Below, in pieces: positions 25,263 to 37,200 of a stretch of 64,000 nt of DNA. The notes under the pieces were generated by a model that worked only from the letters and a program-made list of their open reading frames with translations, had not been told where the DNA came from and searched no databases. Within the stretch, counting starts at the first letter, position 1. Every line of letters starts with the position of its first letter. Source of the stretch: Notospermus geniculatus. Its lineage: Eukaryota; Nemertea; Pilidiophora; Heteronemertea; Lineidae. The stretch is from NCBI GenBank assembly GCA_002633025.1, contig NMRB01002170.1, positions 3,590 through 67,589 of the forward strand, given 5' to 3'. A program made the translations under genes and the position numbers.

Positions 25263-28200
25263 CCTTAGGGCCTGTTCATTGTTATCAGGTGCTTGTTTCC
25301 CGTAGCCCTGTCTCTGGAGGCGAGACAACTCTTGTTCGTATCTCTTCATCTAGAATAAAAGAAATAGCAAAGCATTTTTAGCTTAAAGCCCCACAATATT
25401 GAATTTTACTGGATTTTCAAAGTGTTGGGAGAATGCTGGTCGAGGTCTCATAGCATCGTGAAGGTCCCCAAAATGCCTGCCTGATGCGTATTTCCGAGAA
25501 TCAAGGCCTAGTTTTCAGCACACAATGAAAAAATCTGCAGGGAGACAGTACATTTTACACGTCGTGACGTCGTGCACTGACGTCAAGAATCGCGGCGATG
25601 ATTTGCGTTTTTCAGATTCAATACAGTGGGGCTTTAAGTCTCCGAATTACCTGTAGTAGCCACAGCCATCATAAACTCCCTACGCAGTTGTGTACCGCGC
25701 CCCCCCTCGGTTTACCCGCTCGAGAGCGCGTAAACCGAGGGGGAAGCGGTACACAACTGCGTAGGGAGTTTACAGCCATCAGAGCTATGGCCAAAATTGA
25801 TTTCTTTTTGCATTCTTCCTTTAGTAATACAAGGGTGTCTGAAAGACACTGGAATTCAAGTTCATTTTTGAGAGTTGATAATCAAGAGGATATAGGGAAG
25901 TGGAAATAGAATGGACCAAATTCATAAAGGGTGTTTAAGACTTAAACACGTGTAACTTCGTCAAATGCATTGTGGAAGTGTGTGCATTGAGTGAAGTTAC
26001 ACGCATCTACTGTAAGTCTTAAACACCCTTTATGAATTTGGCCCAATATTTTCAGTTCTATACTGGATTTGTTCGACAAATCCTCCACCAATAATCCACC
26101 ACCTACCACCTGCAACAACATACGCGAGTACGCAGTCAGTCGCAGTTTATCACATCAAGATCAAGATCAAGATCCTCACTTTGACCAAAGCAGCATCCCT
26201 CTCCTCCAAAATGGCTTTCATTTCTTCTGCCGTAATACATTTCTTTCTCTTTCGGGCATCGCTGATTTTTGAGCAGATAACATCGCCGTCATTTCCAATA
26301 TCGTTAAATGAGTCGCCATCATTTATTTTTTGCAACATGGTCTCAACCGTCTGAAAAGCATATGCAATGAATTAGGCCTACAGAAAGAGGAAAATTCCCC
26401 CTCCCAATGCCAACACATTACATGTACTTCAAGTTTCTTGCTTATACGCTAAGACTTATGGGACTAGAATCATTACTGTGCTTTGATGGTCATTTTGGAC
26501 AAGAAGCTTTGAGGAATATTAAGTCTGAGCCTCTCCGTCTCGGTCATTTACTGTCACCACTAAACCACAGGTAGCACTATCAACTAGCTTTCAAAAACTT
26601 CCATTGGAACTACACTAATGTATTAAGCACTATTCAACAAGATTACAATGTTTCCAATCAACTACACACACTCTATGAACCAACATGCATTTCAAATCAC
26701 AACAGCAACAGCCCAAATGATGAACATCTACAAATCTAACAGCCCTCTAAAACAGCATCACAACACTACTGCACAATTTTGACAAACATCTATTCCTCAA
26801 ATCAAAAGCTAGTTGTGGCTGCAGTTCTATTTCGACTTGAAAGGCTATTCTCAGCAACACTGTTCACTAACGATCAACAGAAATACATTGGAAAGGTATT
26901 TTGATAAGCTGGTCAACTGCTTACCCGGTCTCTAATTTTCTTTGGAAAACAAAGAGCCAATGTCAGAATTAGTACCGGTAAGTGGGAATAGGTGAGAGAG
27001 CAATATTTATAGTTAGATATGCACAAGTTGAGCATGATCCTTCATCTGTTCACAGTGCTGCCCTCACACTGAACTTTGTTGAACTGAAATTGCTGACAAG
27101 CCTGAGATCCAATGAAGATCTCAAACTGTGAGGCAATTCTGAATCCCATGAAAATCTAGGCCTGGGAGACAATCATAGGACACAAAAAATCTGCACAAAA
27201 TGCTGCATTTGATTGCAAGGGAGCTGGAAGATCACTGGGATTTGGCATGGATAAGAGTACCCACAATGCTGCCAATACTTACTGCTTCATCTGGGTCATA
27301 AACATCTTCAATATCTTCTAAATCCTCCAAACTGTAAACAAAATTATATTTAACTTCAACAGGAGTCAAAATTGAAACAAAACCACATAATCTGAGGGTT
27401 TTTAATGCAATTTTCAATCCCAAATTTGATCCGAGTGTAGTCTTACGTCGCAGTCCAACTACCGTATCTGAAATTTCCCAAGGCTGCATTCATGGAACTG
27501 TACCAATGATAAGGAATTCATATTGGAATTCATACTTCATTCATACTTTCAGAGAAGTAAAAGTACAACTGAATCCTCAATATTCCAAACATACCACAAT
27601 GACGTGAGTCAAAAGCAACCAATGAAAGAAGTACCGGTAACTGATTCAAGTTTTTTCACACTATGTCATATTCTAATGTTCCACCTTCCTTCTCGATAAC
27701 TGAAATGAAAACTGCCACCAAAAACAAATTTCCAACGCATTTGATAAAATGTTAGAGGGAACCCAGTCGCTTTATCCTTCACTTGAACAAGAGGCAAAAG
27801 TTTATATGGTGAAAACAAAAGAAGGAACTAGAAATGGAAAATGAACGAAGGGTTGCGGTGCTGGAAGTATGGTGTCAGTTCCTAAGGCCTGCTTTCCTAC
27901 CACAGATTCCCTGTACTGTGGTGCAGATCTACATGTATAGGCATCTTGTCCCTTCTTTCATGCAATACAACAGGTCAAAGGCTGACTGACCCACATTGCA
28001 GGGGAAATGCCTGTTGAAACTGTGCAGGAAAACACTGCAGAGGAAAGTGGCCTTGAATGGTTCTGGGGATGGAGGAGAACTGATGCTGTTTAGCAAAATG
28101 AAAATCCATGAATACTTCAAGAAGTAGTCATGAGGAAAGTACTTGTATCCAAAAGAACTTTATATTCAATCACACCAAAATTCTCATTCAGAGGGATGAA

Positions 28201-31200
28201 GCAGAAGCAATTTTTCCGACGGAATGCCCAGAAAAAAAGAAACCCAACTTCTCAAGCAAACTCTTCCATTTCACCAAAGCAACATTCCAGGAACCATCAA
28301 CCAAGCGACTTTCAAAGAACTCAAGGGATGATGAATTCTGTTGATAAATATACCCTGCTTGTGCACGAATAGGAATCGCTTGCTCCTTTTTCAAAGGGGA
28401 CCAGTGCCTCTGAGGAGAAGGCGCCCACTCTCTCTGCTCTGGCACTGGCGACAGAGGTGCACTATATGACCTTGGTGCATGTTCTCCAGTCACGAGTCTC
28501 TCAGGGATTTTCTGGAGACCTTTTTCTTTAAGTGTTTTCAAGGCCTCGTCAACTTTATCTTCTGCATCCAGCGCAGACAATAGAGTGTCATACTCAGAGG
28601 GAAGCGAATCTCTATAAAAGAAAATTCCACAAGTGGAAACAACCAATTCTTAAACCGTGTTTCTTAGTACAGCCCCCCCCCCCCTGGGTCCAAGTGTTAA
28701 GTTTGTACTAACGCGGAGTTCGTAATAGCGAGGATTTAAATACTGGTACATGTACATGTCATGAAATTTTGGGAGCCAGACGTTGGGTTCATAATATCCG
28801 GGAGTTCGTAAAATCGAGGTTCGTAAGAGCGAGGGTGCACTGTACCAGTAGTACAGCTCTCGACTTAATATTTATGCCAGGGGGATGGAGTTTCAATCAA
28901 TTTGAACGTGAATCTTATCCTCAACCTACCCATCTGCTTGCATCTTTTTACACCTCATGACAGCTTCATCCCTTTCTTCATTGGCGAGTCGCAGTCTCTG
29001 CATCATCGCAGCATCCCGTTGCTTCTGAGCCTGGTAAATCTCCTCAATCACATCTGAAATCACAGACGGAATGAAAACCTGAGTACATAAAATGCAGTGG
29101 AACCTTCCTTAGCAGATACCTCTGCCAGGAGGACACCTCTCTATTAAGGACACTGAAGTTCAGTCCTCAGGTGGTCATTTCTACTGATTTGTCCTCTGCA
29201 GTAAGGACACTTCTCCATTTTGGATATCATCCATCAATTCCAAAAGCTGTCCTCATGAAAGAGCTCCCACTCACCTGCAGACAGACTGAAGATGAACAAA
29301 TGGAGAGTCACAGACAGCCCAAATAAAGACATTTCTCAAAAACAGTACCGGTACTGTACCATTACATTCCTCCTCTCATTACGGGCCAACAAGGATCACC
29401 AAATCTCTGACTAAAACAATTCCCAAAGTACACCTGCACCAAGGGAAAACTACTTCTATAAGCTTAGATTGTCACTTGAAATAACATCCGCTGTTATTGA
29501 TCATTGTGTGAGTTCTGCAGCGACTGCAGAATTGATGTTTTTGCTCTTCAGAAAAAGGAATCCTGCAATCACAGCTGGCTGTCGATTTGTAGCATATGTG
29601 TCAACATAAAAAAAGGCAGAGGGATACAGAATTCTTCAAATTATAAGGAAATATGGACTGGATATAAAAAGGAATGCATTTTAAGCAGGTTTGAGTTGTT
29701 CATATGGTTAGAACCACTTAGAACATCTCTGAAAATCATGCAGTGATGTAGCACATCTAATGCTACACTGTCTATATAATAAATCCGTTCCCAACAGCAA
29801 ATTGAACTTACCAGCTTGCATTCCTCTCATGCAGAGATCTGAATTTCAAATTCACCCAAAGGGATTGATTGCATGAACAACAACTGACTCATTTCTGTCA
29901 AATCATTACATTTTTAGTGCCAAGTTCAACATGAATTGGCAAATTTATAAGAAAACGCACACACCATGACCTCACACCTATCTACCAATCAGAGCTCAGT
30001 CCCAAATAGGCCATTTCCACTCGTTTTGGCCTCAACAATAGACAATTCTCAAACTGACGGAAACGAGAAAGATCTGCGCACTTCCGCCGAAATCGCAACC
30101 ACAACCTCAGTCTGAAACTGAATGACGTGACGCAGAGGACCCCACAACAGTGACTTCGAAGACGTTGCGTCAGAGTCGACCATTGCTGAGTCATGGATTG
30201 CATCACGTCAGCTGGTTTCAGATTGAGGTTGTGGTTGCGATTTCGGCGGAAGTGCGCAGATCTGCGAATTCGAGAATCGTCTATTACGCAAGAACACCTC
30301 TCAACTAAGGACAGTATTTGTCACTCCCAAAGGTGCACCGACTTGAGTGGTCCCTACTTGCATGCTGGAAAACGAAACCAGCCAAGCACCCAGATGACTG
30401 CAAAAGGCCGGAGTCAGAATAAAGCCTTTACACAACGACCCATTGCTCATTCTCTTTGAGGAAGCAAGGAGACATCCATGCACTGAGAAAGAGAAGCAGT
30501 ACAGCATTCATGCACAGTCATTCTGTACATTTCTATACTGTTTCAAGCCAATACGTACCTGCAACCTTTGCTGCCACCTGGGCTTCCACTTCTTTATCCT
30601 TTGTCTCAGCAGAAGCAGATAATGATGCAAGTTGTCTTGTTAACTCAGTGATCTCTTCATTCAGCTGGAAGAATGACAGAAGGATATCGAATGTCACATT
30701 TTTGGAAAAAACAATCCTGGACATGACAATCTTCAATGTTTCGTGCATCGGGTTAAATAGGGAATGTAGATAACAACAGAAGAAGTCAGTTCCATATGTT
30801 TTTTTAGCTTCAAATCATTACCTTCTTGTTTTTCTCCTTCAGCCGATCCAATTCTGCCAGCAACAGTGTAATCTGACGATGCGGGTCAATGCCGCTGATC
30901 TGCACGAACGTAGCTGACCTGCCGCTGGCCCCAGCTGCAGCATCAGCACCAGCAACATTTCCATCAGATGCTCCTGTATCATCGAGAGTTTGGGCACTGC
31001 CGGCAGCACCCAATCTGAGAAGACCATATTTTGTCTGCACCGGAGTACCCGATCCGGTTTTACTTGTTTGCGTCTGAGCTTGACCTGGCGTAGCATTGTC
31101 TTGGACTGAGTTATTTGGATTCACACCACCGGTCACATTAGGAGTAGAATGCATCGGCGACTGACTGTGCGTTTGTGGCATCATCATTCCAGGCTGCATC

Positions 31201-34200
31201 ATGTATGGTTGTGGTACAGGACCAGGCATACCGGGTGCTGCAGGGTACTGATACATAGGCATATAAGGTTGTGGTAAAGGAGCCGGGTAGTACCCTTGGT
31301 AACCAGGTGGCGGGTAACCTTGAAAGTGTCGCGACGACTGATTCCGTGGTTCGTAGTCTTCGTCTGAGTAGTTGTCCTGCCGTCGCCTGCTGCGTTTTGG
31401 GCTTGAGTTTCTTCCTATGCGTCCAGTAGATGTAAGGCCTACTTCTTCCTCATCTGCAGAGAAAGAGATAGACAATATCAATCCACACATCAGTAGCATT
31501 CTCTACTTTTTAACACTTTAAGACCTGTGAGGAATCATTTCATTGAAAGAATTCTCCCAGTTGACCAAGAATCTTACCATGCCTATTTCCAATAAATTGT
31601 CCCAACCTAAACTATGAATAATGTTAAACAATTTGGTAAAAATCCGAGCCGGAAGAAAATCCCATCCACAATAGACAAATCCCAAATTGACGTAAACGAG
31701 AAAGATCTGCGCACTTCTGCCGAAATCGCAAACACAACCTCGGTCTGAAACTGAATGATGTGACGCAGCGAACCCCACGACAGTGACTTCGACGACGTTG
31801 CATCAGAGTCGACCATTGCTGAATCATGGAATGCGTCACATCAGCTGGTTTCAGATCAAGGTTCTGGTTGCGATTTCGGCGGAAGTGCACAGATCTGCGA
31901 ATTCGAGAATTGTCTACCCCCATATTCATGCAGATCACATGCAATCTAGTTCAATTTCTGCTTACCATGGTGAAAGCCATTGGACTATCCAAACGAAAAA
32001 GAGCAGAATATGTACAGCCTGATCTGACATTGCCCTCAGTTTTCAACAGCAACAACGGGAAATGCACACAAATTCGCACTAAAATAACCACAGTTCAATA
32101 ACAAACAAGATCAGAATTCACGACAGCTGTTTCAAGTCCAAGTTAGAACATGCCGCTGTAAAGTCAGCGATTTTGAGACCACAGTTTGAAAAAACAGCGG
32201 TTGGAAATCAATTGGGTTCACAAAGATCCTTCCCTGGATCTGTACTGAAAGAATATCGGGATGTACATGTACGTGTACATGTATGACTGATTATTCAATC
32301 GCAGGCAACAGTCTATCCACACTAGACTATACTGAATAAATACACCTCAGTCACACCTGCACATAAACAGCCCAGCCCATGTATTGATGCCATATGGCAG
32401 GCAGCAGACGGTACTTAGTAATCATATGCATGTTTCTGAGTTTAGAAGCTGATACATGTTATCAATCACATGACATCTGCAATAACTTCATAATTTATAT
32501 GTGCAAAATATGTGACCCAATGGACTCGGGTATTCAATAAAATTAAAACAGCACAATCTGAAAGTTCACGTCATACCACAACGACAGAACCAATCAGAAA
32601 ACTTGTTGGAATGTGAAACATATTGCTGATAGGCATATTGCTGGGGAGGGCTAGGAAAATTACGCACGAACTGCGGTGATTTTCCTAATTTTATTTCTCA
32701 GGAGAAGGAGAGTATGAACAAACTGATACCTACTTTCAGGCTACCTACTTTCAGCAGATTCAACATACATGTAAACTGATGACAATTCAATCAAAGGCCT
32801 ACTGATCAGTCCTATATGTGGATACTTTTACACCAACACCACAGTAAGTATGAAAGAATGTTTCCATCAGTCTGATGAGAATTGTGTACATTTTGTAATA
32901 ATCAACAAGAGTCCCAAATTCAACTCCATAAACTTGACCCGTGACAAGTGACAAGAGTTGATGAGGATCACAAAAGGATTACACAACCTAGGTCGTCAAG
33001 TTCTTACTTTTCTGACCACTCAACATTCCAAGGGGCAAAAGTAGGGGCAGAGCACTTCAATATGACTGCATTTGGAGTCTAAAAAGAAAGGGCTACTCAC
33101 GGCGCTTTACTTGACACACACATTCCACTGAGAAGATCATATCAACAGTGAACTTTACAGATATTTCTGACAATCAGAAGGTCACGAACCAGCAGCCTAT
33201 AAGCTGGACCACCTATGGATGACTTACCCCATCTTCCATAGCCGGATTCATTTTGTTGCATTCTAGAAGCAGCTATTTCGTCTTCTATATCATCAAGGGC
33301 ACTCCTGGAATTAAGTAGAACAAATGCAAATCCTTCATGATGGGGTGGGGAGGGGGTGGATGGGGTGGGGTGGGGGTGGATGGTGTTGGTGCAGGGGGGG
33401 AGGGTTCCTCCTACATTGCATACGTTTCATCCAGTGTTGTTTGGTTTTTAANTTCGAATGCATGTCTCGATGTATGCGCTCTGCGCCTGGCGCCGAGGGT
33501 GCGTCGATCACTCTCCCCCGAAAGTCATTATAACAGATTCGTCTCCACAACTGCTGCAAGATGGCGCTGGGAGACGAATCTAAAAACTTCCTATCAGACA
33601 TGTCAGAGGAGAACATGAAGAGATCATCCACAACTCATGAGCATCCAACTGGCTCTCAATATCACAAATATATAATGCCTCACCTCTCCTCCTTATCACC
33701 ATTCAGCATAACCCTTGGTTCTTTGTTGGCACGAGGTAAGCGTTGGCGAAGTTCTTCGTTCACGCTGTCATCATTGTACATATTAACCATGTGTTCCTGT
33801 AATCTGTCTTCCAGCTCTTTCCTCCGGGCGGTCTCGTGTTGGAGTTCCCTCTCTCTGTTGGAGAAAGTGAAAATAGTTGTAGTAACTTTGCAATACAGGC
33901 AATAATCGAGGGGAATCGAGAGAAAGAGAGGTCCACTACCCCTTCCAGAATAAAAATTCCTGGGCAACGTCAAGAATTTTCCACAAAAAAGAGGAGGCCT
34001 AGGCCGAGTGCCCCACCCCCTTGATCCACCAGTGGTTATCTGTTTTCATTTCAATGACACTGCGAGAATGCTTTCCTTTCATCCGCTTCTAACACATGAC
34101 ACAGCATGGAGAGAACTGTGGTTTTTCTGCCCTTTACATATCAAGAAGCAACCATGCTCAATCTTCTAGCAAGCATTTGACCAAGATGGAAATTCACTGT

Positions 34201-37200
34201 AGCCTACTTGCGCAAACAAGTAGAGTGGGTGCACAATTCCAACAAAAAGTAAATATAAATGTACAGCACACTGTCTATGGCACTCTAATACAAAATGTAT
34301 GATAATCCATTGATTCTGTTACAGTAGGAGAGTTTCCAGTGATTTACTGCCAGGTTAAATCTGCAGAGCAGAGATAATGAAATTGACAAGCCCACCACTA
34401 TTATTTCAAATCTGCAAGTGAAAGATAACACCATCCCTTTTCATAAACTCTCCTGTTGCAATCTGGCTACAAGATATTGCAATTTAGATGGAATAAAGCA
34501 CTGAACATTTCATTTTACGAAACAGCTACTTTGATGCAGTTAGTCCATTGTGAAGGTGATGTCATAATGTGGAACATGGCACTCAGGAGTAAACATTAAA
34601 GGGCCTCTAGAGGCAGCCCAGCATGGCTGGGGAAAACCCCGGGGAAAACCCAGGTTCAATACCTCGTAATGGTGATTAACGTTAAAGTGGCGCCGCCTAG
34701 CTGAAGAACCGGTACTGATAGTAGCCTATTGGCGAGCTGCCTCTAGAGGCCCTTTAAAAGACAGGAGCCTGTTTCATAAAGCGACTTTAAGCTAATGGTA
34801 CCATTAAGTTTAACGTTCAACTCAATGCACTTTCTACGTACATGTACATGCAACTTTAATGTTTTGATCTGTACAACCACAGTGAACGACAAATTGGTTG
34901 TCCGGGCGCCCGGGACAACTGATTTTCCCAAACGGACAAGCCATTTCATCCAATCAGTTGTCCATGGACAACTGCCCTGACAGCAGCTTTATCATGAAAT
35001 GCTTAACATTTAGGCCTACGGGCAATCAACGTTTGATGCGGACAACCAAATTCTGGAATTCAGGTTGTCCGTGGACAACCAGGAAAAAAACTGATTTGTC
35101 GTTCTCTGAACCAGTGACTTCTGATACAACTAACAAACAAATCAACGGCTCTCTGGAGGTCTGTTTTTCCAGTGTCATATCATTCTCACTCACGTAAGCC
35201 AAACATACTTCACAAACATAAATGCAACCTTTGATGACGATTCTATACATTAACTGATTCTATACAACATGAGTCAGACTCACTGAAAGCATATTTGAAC
35301 ACCTGTTTGTTACTAAAATTTCATCAATCCGCATAAATCCATCAATCATACTGATGGCATTCAGTTTGTACATCACACAACTATTCCCAAGACCAATATC
35401 CAAACTCTTTGTGACTGCATGCTTGTGCAAAAACACGAAGTCAGAGAGCAGAATGACTCTGAGCAAGAACACCTGACATCAGTCATGATAAAATACATAC
35501 CAAGCTTTGCTAATTGAATCCAATGAGGTAACCAAAACACTGCAGATGTAAGAAATGGGTGCTTCGAAAGTATTGTCCTATGTCCCAGTCAAGATGCATG
35601 AATGTAGGAGACTACACATCTTATGGCAGCAGCATGTATATACCAGTCTTTCATTTGCACGTACATATGATATTGTTATTAACTATTATTCACAGATACA
35701 GTACAATAGGGTTTATTACTTGCTAACACACAACTCAGCCCATCAGATGCAAAATCAATACCATGACCAGTGCTGCCAGATCGAAACTTGTGAAAAACAT
35801 TATCAATCAGCCATGAGTGTAACAACACACTTAAGGCCATGGGAATGAAAGTCATAGAATACCGTCCACCGCCCGCATACCAAAATGGCCGCCGCCAAAA
35901 TTTTTCATTATTTCAAAAATTTTCATTATTTGTAAAAAAATGCGTCCCTCAACTCAACTTCGCTCAATTTTCACCAAAAACGACGAAAACGGCCTCAAAA
36001 AAAGAAAAAAGTTCTTTCTCTTCAACTCCCTCTGACATCGTTATTCAAGCAAAAATCGGGTACTCAACTGGTTGACAGACACGGCTTCCAAATTGACGCA
36101 ATTTTAAAGTCGGCTTCATTGATGGAACTCCCGACATCAGCATTCAAGTCTGAGAAGAGATCGTCACGTTTCCTTCACCATTTCTCTCGAAGTATTTCTA
36201 CATTCCTTTGTAAACTATTTGGCTGTAATCCAGAAAGAGTATGCTTCCCAGTCATGTTAGTGTTGGTTGGTACTTTCTTTCCAATAAACAGATATTTACT
36301 TAGATTAGATGTTGAGGTTACAAAACGCCGTAGCAAGGTGCAGAACTTTGTCAACGATCTTTCATTCTCTCAAGGCTATCTTTCTCACACGAAAAAACCC
36401 AGGCAAACTAAAACGTATTTGGTTGTGATCCTGACAAAGTATCCTTTCCAAAGATGTATAATCATAGTGTTTACTAGCAAAGTCAAAGAAAGACTGCCAT
36501 CCGACTTACTTGAGCATGCCTCACAATGTTTTGGCGGGACGTAAACCCCATGTGAGGAACTGGGAAGACACTTGGCATAATTTGCATATTCAAATACATG
36601 ACCCAGACTGCGTGACCTATTTACATGTTATGTATCAACCAATGGGTGAGGGGATGCCACAGGGATTCCCATGACATCATTGTTTCAACTATATTTGGCA
36701 CACCATGTGCATGGGATATCATCTTAGGTCTGCTATGTTGGTCAGTATGCCTATCGACAGTACCGGGATTCGAACCCACGCCTCCACATAAGGCGTGGGT
36801 GGAGGCGTGGGTTCGAATCCCGGTACTGTCGATGTGCATGGGATGCTGACACTTGCAGGAAGCATGGGTGAGTGCGTCATATCATCGAACTGTGTAATGT
36901 AGTTGGTCTGGGTTTTCTCCAATTGTTTCATCTTCACATACATGTGTGTATCCATCCTTGGGCCTAGGGCACATCTTTTGTGTAGCCTATATGGACCACT
37001 GGTTTTCGCCGATTCTTGTAGGTTTACATGTGTTTTATAAAATAATGAAAAATGAAAAATGAAAAAAAGCCTCATTGATTTTTTAAATTGGGTGGACGGT
37101 ATTCTATGACTTTCATTCCCATGGCCTAAAGGACCACACTTGCCACTTTACCAAATAAGACATGCACCAATGATGAACAAAATAATTATTGTCGCTGTGG

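Noticed and set aside
28188-28353. Extension of the MIPOL1 exon-7 frame to 28188
   Set aside because: The frame stays open, but a good GT donor at 28353 gives correct phase into exon 8; the extension reads through intron.
36119-36544. 141-codon ORF as a Harbinger transposase or Myb-like protein
   Set aside because: No DDE or Myb/SANT pattern is visible and the protein is far too short for a transposase.
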